Source of the DNA: an uncultured Oscillospiraceae bacterium | Lineage (GTDB): Bacteria; Bacillota; Clostridia; Oscillospirales; Acutalibacteraceae | NCBI GenBank assembly: GCA_900553255.1 | Contig: USCI01000035.1 | Location: forward strand, 1 to 24,978 | Direction: 5' to 3' | DNA length: 24,978 nucleotides | Shown: piece after piece, positions 7,660-15,697 of the stretch | Numbering within the stretch: the stretch's first letter is position 1 | Layout: the number at the start of each line of letters is the position of its first letter | The notes under the pieces: generated by a model | The model's database searches: none | Told to the model about the DNA's origin: nothing | Seen by the model: the letters and a program-made list of their open reading frames with translations, nothing else | Program-made: the position numbers and the translations under genes

Positions 7660-8829
7660 TCAGGCGCCGATGAGCCGCGGGACCACCGTCAGGATGATGC
7701 CGCCGGCGACCACCGAGCCGATCTGGCCGGCGACGTTCGCGCCGACCGCGTGCATGAGCAGGTGGTTCTGGTTGTCTTCCTTGAGAGCCATCTTCTGGAT
7801 CACCCGGGCGGACATCGGGAACGCCGAAATACCGGCGCCGCCGACCATCGGGTTGATCTTCTTGCCCTCCGGCAGGAACAGGTTCATCAGCTTGGCGAAC
7901 AGCACGCCGCCGATGGTGTCGAACACGAACGCCACCAGGCCGAGGCACATGATGACGATGGTGCCCACCGTCAGGAACTGCTCAGCCTTCATGCTCGAGG
8001 CGATGGTGAGGCCGAGCAGGATGGTGATAAGGTTCGCGAGGGTGGTCTGCGCGGTCTGGGACAGGCTGTCGAGCTTGAGGCACTCCCGCAGCAGGTTGCC
8101 GAACATCAGCATACCGACCAGAGAGACCGAGGCCGGCGCCACCAGCCCCGAAATAATAATCACACAGATCGGGAACAGGATGCGGGTTTTGCGGGAGACC
8201 GACTGCGGATTGTACGGCATACGGATCATCCGCTCTTTTTTGGTGGTAACCGCCTTGATGGCGAACGGCTGGATGATCGGCACCAGCGCCATATAGGAAT
8301 AAGCGGCGACCGCAATGGCGCCCATATAATTGGATTCAAAGATCTTCGACACCAGCAGTGCGGTCGGGCCGTCGGCCGCGCCGATGACGCCGATGGCAGC
8401 CGCGTCCTTGAACTCCGGGAAAAAGAGGGACGCGATCAACACGGTCAGGAAGATGCCGAACTGTGCCGCCGCACCGAACAGGAACATTTTGGGGTTGGAC
8501 AGCAGCGGTCCGAAATCGATCATTGCGCCGATGCCGATAAACAGCAGCAGCGGCATCGCTTCGGAGGCTTCAATACCCACCTTGAACAGCCAGTCGATAA
8601 TGCCCATGGAGCCGTCCGCCGCCGTGCCCACGGCGCCGGAAAACGGCAGGTTGACCAGAATCGCACCGATGCCCATCGGCATCAGCAGAGAGGGTTCAAA
8701 ATCCTTGGCCAGTGCGAGATAGATCAGCAGCCCTCCGATGAGGATCATTACCAGGTTCTTCCAGCCTTCCGCGGTGAAAAAGAAGGCTACGCCGTCGTAG
8801 AGAAAGCGAAAATATTCCAGAAATTCCAA
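7660..8829 (-). CDS. oadB: sodium ion-translocating decarboxylase beta subunit (OadB/GcdB/MmdB family)
   Basis: A 389-residue polytopic membrane protein that couples decarboxylation of a carboxybiotin carrier to Na+ export. Family marks are GVIGAADGPTALL with the ion-binding aspartate at Asp153, NPMVGGAGISAFPMSARV, and HAVGANVAGQIGSVVAGG at the C-terminus. The start is TTG with AAGGAGAG about eight bases upstream. Beta subunits of oxaloacetate, glutaconyl-CoA and methylmalonyl-CoA decarboxylases are too similar to assign the substrate here. No alpha (carboxyltransferase) or biotin-carrier gene is in the window; only the short gamma-like gene follows. It is first behind a near-consensus promoter and probably heads the transcript that includes proS and the cyclophilins. 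Confidence 0.93.
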   Translation of the reverse strand: MEFLEYFRFLYDGVAFFFTAEGWKNLVMILIGGLLIYLALAKDFEPSLLMPMGIGAILVNLPFSGAVGTAADGSMGIIDWLFKVGIEASEAMPLLLFIGIGAMIDFGPLLSNPKMFLFGAAAQFGIFLTVLIASLFFPEFKDAAAIGVIGAADGPTALLVSKIFESNYMGAIAVAAYSYMALVPIIQPFAIKAVTTKKERMIRMPYNPQSVSRKTRILFPICVIIISGLVAPASVSLVGMLMFGNLLRECLKLDSLSQTAQTTLANLITILLGLTIASSMKAEQFLTVGTIVIMCLGLVAFVFDTIGGVLFAKLMNLFLPEGKKINPMVGGAGISAFPMSARVIQKMALKEDNQNHLLMHAVGANVAGQIGSVVAGGIILTVVPRLIGA

Positions 8830-8906
8830 CGCCGACTCTCCTTAATTAAGTAATTTTCGGTTGTCCTTCGCCCTGTCTCCGCCGAGGGACAAAACCCTGA
8901 TTTTTT

Positions 8907-8935
8907 ATTATAGCCAATTCCTCTGCCTTTTTCAA
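8907..8935 (-). promoter_or_regulatory. sigma-A promoter of oadB
   Basis: On the minus strand TTGAAA (8930-8935) and TATAAT (8907-8912) are separated by exactly 17 bases. Transcription should begin about 70 bases before the oadB start codon. It lies after the end of mtaB, so oadB is transcribed independently of it. Confidence 0.85.
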
Positions 8936-9016
8936 CCATAAAATGCGCTCTTGTGCGGGGAAATTCCCGGCAGCTGGAAAACTGCCCCGACGAGGTTTTT
9001 CCATGCCCACCCGGGT

Positions 9017-10306
9017 TCATCGCACCGCTTCGCCCAGACAGCCTTCCCCGTGCGGGGCGCCCAGCCTCACGCGGACGATTTCGCCCGGCTCGCCCGCGCC
9101 CGCCTCGACGAACACCGGCAGATAATCGGGCGTGTAGCCCTCAAGCCTGCCGTCCTCCCCGCGCGTTTCCAGCAGCACCTCGGCCAGGCTTCCGCATTTA
9201 TCCGCAATGTAAGCTTTCCGCGACTCCTCGCATACGGCCGCCATTCGGCGGCTGCGGGCGGATTTTTCGGCCGCCGTCACCTGCTGCGGCGCTGCGGCGG
9301 CCGGCGTTCCCGGCCGGCGGGAATACGCAAAAATATGTACCTTTGCAAAACCAACTGACCGCACAAACGCCAGCGACTGCGCAAATTCGTCCTCGTCCTC
9401 GCCGGGAAACCCCACCATCACGTCGGTGGTCAGCGCACAGCCCGGGAACGCCGCACGCAGGCGCGCACACAGGCCGGCATACTCCGCCGAAGTGTAATGC
9501 CGGTTCATCCGCCGCAGGGTGGCGTCGCACCCCGACTGCAGCGAAATATGGAACTGCGGGCACAGCTTCGGCTGCGCCGCCAGCCGGGCGATGAGCGCAT
9601 CGGTCAGATGGTCCGGCTCCAGCGACCCCAGCCGCACCCGGCGGATACCCGCCGGCGCCGCCGCGGTGGATACCGCATCGGCAATGTCTGCACCGGTGTC
9701 CTGCCCGTAGGCGGTCAGATTGATGCCCACCAGCACCACCTCGCGGAACCCGCGGCCCGCGAGCGCGGCGACCTCCTCCCGCAGCTCCTCGAGCGGGCGG
9801 GAACGCACCCTGCCGCGGGCATAGGGGATGATGCAGTAGGAACAGAACCGGTTGCAGCCGTCCTCGATTTTGACAAACGCGCGGGTGCGGCCCTGGAAAT
9901 CATCCACCGACAGCCGCTCGTAGGCTGCCGTATGGTGCGGGATGTCCACCAGCCGCTCATGCCGGGCCAGAAACGCCTCCACATGCGCGGCCACCGCCGA
10001 ACGCTGCGCGTTGCCCAGGACGATATCCGCATCGGCCAGTTCAGCGGCCTTGTCCGGAAACGCCTGCGGCATGCAGCCGGTCAGCACAATCACCGCCTCC
10101 GGATGCTCCCGCCGCAGCCGCCGCAGCAGCTGCCGCAGCTTGCGGTCGCTCTCGCCGGTCACGGTGCAGGAATTGACCACCAGCACGTCTGCCGCGCCGC
10201 CGGCATGCTCCTCCACCTCGTAGCCCGCCGCCGCCATCTGCTTCATCATGGCCTGTGTCTCGTATTGATTCACCTTACAGCCCAGGGTATAAAAAGCCGC
10301 CTTCAC
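9017..10306 (-). CDS. mtaB: tRNA (N6-threonylcarbamoyladenosine(37)-C2)-methylthiotransferase
   Basis: A 429-residue radical-SAM enzyme that converts t6A37 of tRNAs to ms2t6A. The N-terminal MTTase domain has the three cluster cysteines Cys10 (TLGCKVNQYE, characteristic of the MtaB branch), Cys47 (VNSCTVT) and Cys78 (LTGCMPQ). The radical-SAM motif CNRFCSYC is at Cys151/155/158. A TRAM-like RNA-binding domain closes the protein. The frame stays open upstream to 10489, but the GTG at 10306 is chosen: it begins exactly at the conserved KAAFYTLGCKVNQ and is preceded by AAGGAGAGG. No adjacent gene is co-directional within 400 bases upstream. Confidence 0.95.
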   Translation of the reverse strand: MKAAFYTLGCKVNQYETQAMMKQMAAAGYEVEEHAGGAADVLVVNSCTVTGESDRKLRQLLRRLRREHPEAVIVLTGCMPQAFPDKAAELADADIVLGNAQRSAVAAHVEAFLARHERLVDIPHHTAAYERLSVDDFQGRTRAFVKIEDGCNRFCSYCIIPYARGRVRSRPLEELREEVAALAGRGFREVVLVGINLTAYGQDTGADIADAVSTAAAPAGIRRVRLGSLEPDHLTDALIARLAAQPKLCPQFHISLQSGCDATLRRMNRHYTSAEYAGLCARLRAAFPGCALTTDVMVGFPGEDEDEFAQSLAFVRSVGFAKVHIFAYSRRPGTPAAAAPQQVTAAEKSARSRRMAAVCEESRKAYIADKCGSLAEVLLETRGEDGRLEGYTPDYLPVFVEAGAGEPGEIVRVRLGAPHGEGCLGEAVR

Positions 10307-10723
10307 GCCGCCTCTCCTTCCGTAAAATGCCAATTTTCCGTACATTCGGCGGATATAAGGGAGAGCGCTTTGCGCTGAAAAAAGAATACGGCGTTCCCCT
10401 CTGCCGCCGGACCAAAGCCCGGCCGCCTCATCCGCGCTGCCGGACATTCCCTCCCGAAGCCGGGCTCCCGGGCAGCCACGGAGGGACATTGTGCCGGCGC
10501 GCCCCTCAGCAGGCGCGGAACCGCTCCGGCTCCTGCCTCACAACCCGTCGGATGCTGTAGCCGGGCGGCTTCCGCGATTCCGCCTTTTTACCGGCCCGCT
10601 TTGCCCGGTTTCTGCCGCTAAGGCTTTTTCGCGCAGCACACCTGGCACGCTGCGCCCAGGCCGGCAAACCGCCTGCGGGCCTGCTGCTCCTTATCCGCCA
10701 TGGGCACAAATATCTAATGGTAC
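10307..10723 (-). other. long mtaB leader without a convincing gene
   Basis: About 417 bases between a near-consensus minus-strand promoter and the mtaB start. It is GC-rich and contains a 7-bp hairpin (GCGCAGC...GCTGCGC, 10632-10656 region) and a short C/G stem (10389-10393 with 10405-10409) followed on the minus strand by TATTCTTTTTT. An ATG at 10701 opens only 27 codons and has no ribosome-binding site. I recognise no known RNA family or protein here. Confidence 0.4.
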
Positions 10724-10752
10724 ATTATAGTGGAAAACTTCGCAAATTTCAA
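10724..10752 (-). promoter_or_regulatory. sigma-A promoter reading towards mtaB
   Basis: On the minus strand TTGAAA (10747-10752) and TATAAT (10724-10729) are 17 bases apart. The same box sequences and spacing occur at the oadB promoter. The expected start is about 400 bases before mtaB. Confidence 0.75.
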
Positions 10753-10776
10753 GGCGCAGTTTGTTGCCTTTTCGGC

Positions 10777-10805
10777 TTGTAATCCCCAGGCCTTTTGCGT
10801 ATAAT
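10777..10805 (+). promoter_or_regulatory. sigma-A promoter of the HPr-like gene
   Basis: TTGTAA (10777-10782), a 17-base spacer and TATAAT (10800-10805). The expected start gives a leader of about 60 bases before the ATG at 10873. It is divergent from the mtaB-side promoter, with only 24 bases between the two -35 boxes. Confidence 0.75.
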
Positions 10806-10872
10806 AACCGGGTGATGAACAGCTTTTTCGAGGCGATTCGTCAAATTTTCCGGAAAGGCGAGGAGATGCGGG

Positions 10873-11139
10873 ATGTATAAAGCTGCGGTGAAATTTGCTT
10901 CGGTGGAGGATGCCAAAACGTTTGCCGGCATCTGCAATGAGGTGGACTTCAAAGTAGAGCTGGTCGCGGAGCCGTATGTGATCGACGCCAAATCGCTGAT
11001 GGGCCTGTTCAGCCTGGATTTTTCCCAGCCGATTGCCCTGCGGGCCTACTGCCGGGACGACGGCAGCGCCTTTGCCGAAAAAATCCGGCCGTTTCTGGTG
11101 GCCGGAGACACGGATGACGAGGTTCCCGCACACAGCTGA
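10873..11139 (+). CDS. HPr-like protein lacking the phosphorylatable histidine
   Basis: An 88-residue protein resembling HPr, the phosphocarrier of the sugar phosphotransferase system. The second half matches HPr: FKVELVAEPYVIDAKSLMGLFSLDFSQPI, the DAKSLMGL part corresponding to the Ser46 region (Ser41 here). The first half has no GLHARPA motif, so the histidine that carries phosphate in true HPr is absent. A regulatory or Crh-like role is therefore more likely than sugar transport; that is inference. The ATG start has GGAG seven bases upstream. It is a single-gene unit with its own promoter and terminator. An 8-bp hairpin overlaps the stop codon (11126-11133 with 11143-11150). Confidence 0.75.
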   Translation: MYKAAVKFASVEDAKTFAGICNEVDFKVELVAEPYVIDAKSLMGLFSLDFSQPIALRAYCRDDGSAFAEKIRPFLVAGDTDDEVPAHS

Positions 11140-11264
11140 GCCGTGTGCGGCATGCCAAGGGAAGGTAACGACGGCCCGCTTTTCTTTCACCACCGAAATC
11201 GTGTCGTGTTCGTGCCTGCCTATTTTCTTAAGGAATAGCCGCTCCTGCCGTGCAGGGACGCCTG

Positions 11265-11302
11265 CCGCCCGGTCCCGTTTGCGGGGGACCGGGCGGTTTT
11301 CC
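11265..11302 (+). terminator. intrinsic terminator after the HPr-like gene
   Basis: A perfect 12-bp GC-rich stem (11265-11276 with 11285-11296, loop GTTTGCGG) is followed by TTTTCC. It is 126 bases after the HPr-like stop codon. On the other strand there is no T-tract. Confidence 0.85.
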
Positions 11303-11656
11303 TGACCGGCGGCGCAAAACGCCCGCGCAACGTTTTCCGTGTGCGGCGCCTTTCTGTTCCAGATCCTGTTACCCTCTTCCCCCGCGCTGCGCCTTCCCAT
11401 TACTGTACCCCCTCCGGGACACACCGGGCCGCTGTCCATTATGTCCGGCCGGCCTGCCGGCGGGCGCAATGCAGCTCCGGGCTGTACAAGGCCGATTTTG
11501 GTGAAGCCGTCCCGTTTTCCCGGGTTCTTTTCCTGAAGGCGGCCCGTTTTGGCGATATTCCGTAACCCAATAGCGGAACCCCGTCCCTCTTTTCTGCGGA
11601 AATCTCCAGGGCTGGTTTTGCGGTTTTCCCATTATTCGGAAAGGACTGAACCGTTT
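11303..11656. other. intergenic stretch without recognised gene
   Basis: About 350 bases between the terminator and the acetyltransferase start. Open frames exist on both strands, but none has a good ribosome-binding site with recognisable protein similarity. No consensus promoter for the acetyltransferase is evident, although one must lie here or upstream. Confidence 0.5.
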
Positions 11657-12136
11657 ATGTCTGCTTTTTCCATTCGTCCCGCGCAACGCGGCGACACGCC
11701 TGTCATACTGGAATACATCCGGCGCATCGCCCATTACGAGAAGATGGACGATCAGGTGGTGGCCACCGAAAAAGGGCTTGAAACCTCACTTTTTGACCGG
11801 CAGGAGGCGTTTGTCCTGCTCGCTGAAGAGGACGGACAGCCGGTGGGGTTCGCGCTGTACTTCACGAACTTTTCCACCTTCATCGGCCGCAGCGGCCTGC
11901 ACCTCGAGGACCTGTATGTGGACGAGGAAAAACGCGGAAAGGGCTACGGCAAAGCGCTTTTCCGGGCGGTCACCGCCGAAGCGGTTCGCCGCGGCTGCCA
12001 GCGCATGGAATGGGCGTGTCTTGACTGGAACACACCTTCCATCGCCTTCTATCACCATATGGGCGCCACTGCCATGAGCGACTGGACCACCTACCGCCTT
12101 GCCGGCGATGCCATTGCTGCCGTGACCGAAAAATAA
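11657..12136 (+). CDS. GNAT-family N-acetyltransferase, spermidine/diamine acetyltransferase-like
   Basis: A 159-residue acetyl-CoA-dependent N-acetyltransferase. The acetyl-CoA pyrophosphate loop is RGKGYGKA at residues 93-100, preceded by the beta-4 strand LHLEDLYVDEEKRG; WNTPSIAFYHHMGA near 124-137 is the usual C-terminal motif. The LEDLYV and NxxxIxFY pattern is most like the spermidine/diamine acetyltransferase branch, but the substrate is uncertain. The frame is open to 11549; the ATG at 11657 is preferred because IRPAQRGDTPVI directly after it is the normal GNAT N-terminus and GGAAAGGA lies about 11 bases upstream. It is apparently monocistronic. Confidence 0.88.
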   Translation: MSAFSIRPAQRGDTPVILEYIRRIAHYEKMDDQVVATEKGLETSLFDRQEAFVLLAEEDGQPVGFALYFTNFSTFIGRSGLHLEDLYVDEEKRGKGYGKALFRAVTAEAVRRGCQRMEWACLDWNTPSIAFYHHMGATAMSDWTTYRLAGDAIAAVTEK

Positions 12137-12275
12137 AACTTCCTGCCCAAGCGGCCTTATGCACCGAGGCGTGCCGGCTGGCCCAAATGAGACCATCTGC
12201 CGCCCGGCGCCATTTTCGGCCTGTGTTCATTTTCTGCCGCCACGGGCAAAAAACCTACGCAGAAATGCATAAAGG

Positions 12276-12318
12276 AGCAGCCATCGACGGTGATCGTCGA
12301 TGGCTGCTTTGCTTTTCT
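12276..12318 (+). terminator. intrinsic terminator after the acetyltransferase
   Basis: A perfect 14-bp stem (12276-12289 with 12295-12308, loop GTGAT) with plus-strand tail TTGCTTTTCT. The minus-strand tail (CCTTTATGC) is weaker, but the hairpin may also stop the leftward polysaccharide operon, whose last gene ends at 12401 and has no other terminator. The 139 bases before it (from 12137) show nothing else. Confidence 0.8.
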
Positions 12319-12400
12319 GGATTTCCGACCCGTACCCCCGCAAAATCCTGCGTTCTGCCGCTTCGACAAGCCGTGGGATTTCGCGGCAGGCAAAGGGTTC

Positions 12401-13105
12401 TTACTTTTTTCTTCTCAATGGCCCAATCAGTTTCAGGATCCATTTTCTGATCTGCAGCTTATATCTTTCTTTCGGAGAGAGCCAGGAGGCGGCAAACAAA
12501 TGAACGGAATAGGTGTTGTCCGTCTGGTTCGCGATCACCCCGCTATAATCCGCCGGACAAAAATACTCCCGGGGAAAGACGGTGAAGCCATCTACGGTCT
12601 GCTGGGTATTGTTGCAAACCAGCCCATGCTCAACCAAAACCTCCGTAAACTGCTGAACAACGGTTTTTAAATCATAGCCATCTGTTCCAGTCAGAAAATC
12701 CCGGTCCTTATAGGATTCCAGCATCTGGGCGAATAAAGGGTTCTGGGGCGCTTTGCTGTAAAGAACCAAGCCCGGGGCGACACATTCGTTTTCAAAACCC
12801 GCAAAGGCATCGTACTGCTCAATGAGAGGGGTGAATGATTTCAGCACCTTTACATCCGTATCGAAATAGAGCCCGCCATAGCGGTACAGGATGTCAAAAC
12901 GCAGCACGTCCGAGGCAAAGGCATATTTCTTGGCGTCATAAGCCTGTCTGCAATAACGATTGATATCCAGGTTCACATTGGATTCGTTCCATTCCCGGAT
13001 TTCCCAGTCGGGAAAATATTTTTCCCAGCTTTTTATGCACTGTCTGATCACACGTGGTTTTGGTTTCCCACCGAGCCAGATATAATGGATAATTTTATTT
13101 GCCAT
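12401..13105 (-). CDS. glycosyltransferase family 32-like (DXD sugar-binding)
   Basis: A 234-residue glycosyltransferase of the Gly_transf_sug type found in capsule clusters. The N-terminus KIIHYIWLGGKPKP and the SDVLRFDILYRYGGLYFDTD block are characteristic; DTD at residues 82-84 is the metal/sugar-nucleotide motif. It has no membrane segment apart from a basic, hydrophobic C-terminus (KWILKLIGPLRRKK) that could hold it at the membrane. It is the last gene of the polysaccharide operon, 12 bases after the flippase gene. The donor and acceptor sugars cannot be inferred. Confidence 0.88.
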   Translation of the reverse strand: MANKIIHYIWLGGKPKPRVIRQCIKSWEKYFPDWEIREWNESNVNLDINRYCRQAYDAKKYAFASDVLRFDILYRYGGLYFDTDVKVLKSFTPLIEQYDAFAGFENECVAPGLVLYSKAPQNPLFAQMLESYKDRDFLTGTDGYDLKTVVQQFTEVLVEHGLVCNNTQQTVDGFTVFPREYFCPADYSGVIANQTDNTYSVHLFAASWLSPKERYKLQIRKWILKLIGPLRRKK

Positions 13106-13117
13106 GCCGCCCCGCCT

Positions 13118-14647
13118 TTACTGTTTATTTCTTTTGAACCTGGCCATCACCGTTTTAACCAGATTCTTTTCGTAAGCGTTCAGGACAAAGAACCACATCA
13201 CCGGGATAAACAGCAGCAAATACGCCGCCACCTTTATCCCCAGATTTATATAACCCGAGGCAATGGGAATAAAGGTAAACACTATCCCCACAAGCGTACA
13301 CAACACGGCAAAAAAGCCTATTTTAGCCATTTCGATCCAGAACGCTTTGATCGCGATGCCAATCCGCCGCGCATAATACACGTTCATAATGATAGCATTA
13401 GCGATGAAAAACGTCAGTCCCGTCGTAAATGCACAGCCCGGTCCGCCGAAATAAACCGCGGCGGGTATGGAAATCGCGATATTCACTACCGAGGCGATCA
13501 GAAAAACCACCGAACGAAAAGCGAGCTTGTTTTCTGCCTGCAGGATCGTAATGCCTATATTCTGAATCAGATCCACCGTAAAGGGAACGATCAGGAACAG
13601 CGTAATCAGGTAGGCATCTTCAAAGCCGGCGCCGGCCCAAACGCTGATAAACTGCCGTCCAAACAGGATAAACCCGCTCAAAACGCAGGAAAGAAGCAGG
13701 AATTGCAGTCTGCCGATCCGGATAAACAGCTCGGACAGATCCTTTCGGGTGGCATTTTGGGCCACCATCGCGGTTACTTTGGGCAGAAAAACACTGGTAA
13801 TTACCGTCGACAGAGACATGTAGGCATTGAATATGGTCGTCGCCGTACCGTAAACCGCCACAACCGACGTATTGGAAACGATGCCTAGGATAACCGGATT
13901 GGTACGCCAGTAAAGCTGATCCATCAAAGCACCCAGGAATACAAAAAAGGAAAAGCTCATCATGCTTTTAAACAGGGGTCTGTCAAAAGCATGCAGCCGG
14001 ATTTTCATCCTGAGCTTTCCCAAGCTGTAAATTCCCTTGGCCAGAATCAGCAAAAAATTGAAAACGGTTTGTACGATGACCAGGCCGAGCGCATAGGGAT
14101 ACCGCTGCATCACGGCGATGACAACAAACGGCTGTGCAAGCACCTGAAGGATCGTAACCAGTTTCAGGTAAACAAAGCGCTCATAAGAGATAATCACAGC
14201 GTCGAAAATTTTCGAAGGAATGGTGATGACGATGTTGATCAGCAGGACGACAAAAATCTTCTTGGCACTGTCCAGCTCCGCCGGTGTGAGGGAATTCTCA
14301 AAAATCCCGCCCAAATTGACATAACAGATCCAACCGACAACCAGCATCAGCAGGGTGATAATGAAATAAATCAACGCCGAAAGCGCCAGGACATTCTCCA
14401 TGCTCTTCCGGTCATCCAAAGCCTTATATTTGGAAAAATAGCGGACAATCGTCGAAGACAGGCCAAAATCCATCACCGAAAAATAGGCGATAAAGGCGCC
14501 CATCAACTGATAAAGGCCGTATTCCTCCTGTCCCATAAACCTCAGCAGCAGCGGCACATAGATGAAACCGATTACCGCATTGGCGATCAGGGATATATAG
14601 GACAAAACCACTCCGATTTTCCGTTGATTCGTATTCGTTTTATCCAC
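13118..14647 (-). CDS. polysaccharide flippase (Wzx/MATE-like oligosaccharide exporter)
   Basis: A 509-residue, almost entirely hydrophobic protein with about 12-14 membrane helices. It fits the polysaccharide-biosynthesis branch of the MOP exporters, which move undecaprenyl-linked repeat units across the membrane. The N-terminal pattern (VLSYISLIANAVIGFIYVPLL, then FMGQEEYGLYQL and FSVMDFGLSSTIVRYFSKY) is typical. The start is GTG with AAGGGGAA upstream. It is encoded between a GT2 and a GT32 gene and downstream of a Wzy-like polymerase, so it is the likely exporter of the unit these enzymes build. Confidence 0.9.
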   Translation of the reverse strand: MDKTNTNQRKIGVVLSYISLIANAVIGFIYVPLLLRFMGQEEYGLYQLMGAFIAYFSVMDFGLSSTIVRYFSKYKALDDRKSMENVLALSALIYFIITLLMLVVGWICYVNLGGIFENSLTPAELDSAKKIFVVLLINIVITIPSKIFDAVIISYERFVYLKLVTILQVLAQPFVVIAVMQRYPYALGLVIVQTVFNFLLILAKGIYSLGKLRMKIRLHAFDRPLFKSMMSFSFFVFLGALMDQLYWRTNPVILGIVSNTSVVAVYGTATTIFNAYMSLSTVITSVFLPKVTAMVAQNATRKDLSELFIRIGRLQFLLLSCVLSGFILFGRQFISVWAGAGFEDAYLITLFLIVPFTVDLIQNIGITILQAENKLAFRSVVFLIASVVNIAISIPAAVYFGGPGCAFTTGLTFFIANAIIMNVYYARRIGIAIKAFWIEMAKIGFFAVLCTLVGIVFTFIPIASGYINLGIKVAAYLLLFIPVMWFFVLNAYEKNLVKTVMARFKRNKQ

Positions 14648-14686
14648 CGTAATTCCCCTTAATTCCGGTCATACATAAAGCTGAAT

Positions 14687-15691
14687 TCATGAAGGCTTTT
14701 TACGAGTCAGGCGCTCTTTTCCCCATTTCAAAAGACAAGCGATTCTTAATGTGAGCGCGGACACGTGAAGCTGCAAGCGAAGCTCTTTAAACGGAATTCC
14801 CAGCTGCCGGCCGGTCTTGACATAGGCGGCATAATGCCCTAATCTCTGCTTCAGACTAAGTGGCAAATAGTCCAGATCCGACCTGAGCGACAGCATATAT
14901 CCCCGGGGGTTCCGATAAAACAGCTCCATGTTATTTGCTGTCAGCCCATCCTCCAGGTAGGCGCCCAGCGCAATGATGCGGTCATACCAACGCAGCTTAT
15001 ACCCTTTCGCGCCGATGGCAAACCACACCACCGATTCGGTTAAGAATTTCTCCCCCTCAAAGGTGGGAAAGGGAAACTGCCGGAGTATCTCCGTATAAAA
15101 AACCTCGGCCTTATCCCCCTCTATGCCGTACAGCAGACGCTCCTGCGAGGTGCAGTCCACATATTCCCTGCCGTGGCCGCGCCCGATCATTTTTTCCGTG
15201 GAATATCCGCGTGCTCCCGCTACACCGGCAAAGCGTTCCGACGGTCCCTTCGGCAGCTCCCGCTCCCATTGCAGGATGCACTCCACCGCGTCCTCCGTCA
15301 CATAATCATCGCTGTCCACAATAAAAAACAAATCCCCCTGTGCCAGCTCCACCCCACGGTTGACGGCCCGGTGCTTTCCCCCATTGGGCACTTTGTAATA
15401 CCGGATCAAAAACGGATTTTTTTCCTGCGTCCACTGTTCAAACAGTTCCTGTGTCTCATCGGTTGATCCGTCGTCGATGACCAGCCATTCGAAATCATAA
15501 ACGGTCTGCTTTTTCAGTGACTCATATAACCGGCCGATAATATAGCCACGGTTATACGCAGGCGTAAATATGGTCAGTTTTCCTTTATCCACAACAGCTT
15601 GCCATCCCTTCCGCACCATGAGATGTTTTCCCGGGGATAAGCCACCGCTTCCGCGAGTCTTCCAATAGAAGGCTTTCTCCGGGACGTACAC
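14687..15691 (-). CDS. glycosyltransferase family 2
   Basis: An inverting GT-A glycosyltransferase, up to 334 residues. KLTIFTPAYNRGYIIGRLY (from residue 38) is the nucleotide-binding start of the domain, DDGS is at 73-76, and the metal-binding DSDD is at 126-129. The start is uncertain: the GTG at 15691 lies 6 bases after the polymerase stop with only GAGG close by. An ATG at 15619 or a GTG at 15592 would put the start nearer the conserved domain, as is more usual for the family. The C-terminus is basic and may associate with the membrane. It belongs to the five-gene polysaccharide operon. Confidence 0.88.
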   Translation of the reverse strand: MYVPEKAFYWKTRGSGGLSPGKHLMVRKGWQAVVDKGKLTIFTPAYNRGYIIGRLYESLKKQTVYDFEWLVIDDGSTDETQELFEQWTQEKNPFLIRYYKVPNGGKHRAVNRGVELAQGDLFFIVDSDDYVTEDAVECILQWERELPKGPSERFAGVAGARGYSTEKMIGRGHGREYVDCTSQERLLYGIEGDKAEVFYTEILRQFPFPTFEGEKFLTESVVWFAIGAKGYKLRWYDRIIALGAYLEDGLTANNMELFYRNPRGYMLSLRSDLDYLPLSLKQRLGHYAAYVKTGRQLGIPFKELRLQLHVSALTLRIACLLKWGKERLTRKKPS

Positions 15692-15697
15692 TTTGCC

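Noticed and set aside
5421..7673. Plus-strand 750-codon frame opposite the cyclophilin, proS and the small gamma-like gene
   Set aside because: Antisense shadow of recognised genes, without start signal or recognisable domains.
10379..10409. Short C/G stem with a U-rich tail in the mtaB leader as a firm terminator
   Set aside because: Only five base pairs with an 11-base loop; kept as part of the unexplained-leader finding rather than listed as a terminator.
10307..10489. In-frame N-terminal extension of mtaB
   Set aside because: The conserved MTTase sequence begins at the GTG at 10306, which has AAGGAGAGG before it; the extension shows no family similarity.
11126..11150. 8-bp hairpin over the HPr-like stop codon as a terminator
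   Set aside because: It has no U-tract; a much better terminator lies at 11265-11302.
12276..12308. 14-bp inverted repeat as mobile-element end or recombination site
   Set aside because: A single copy with a T-rich tail after a gene; an intrinsic terminator explains it fully.
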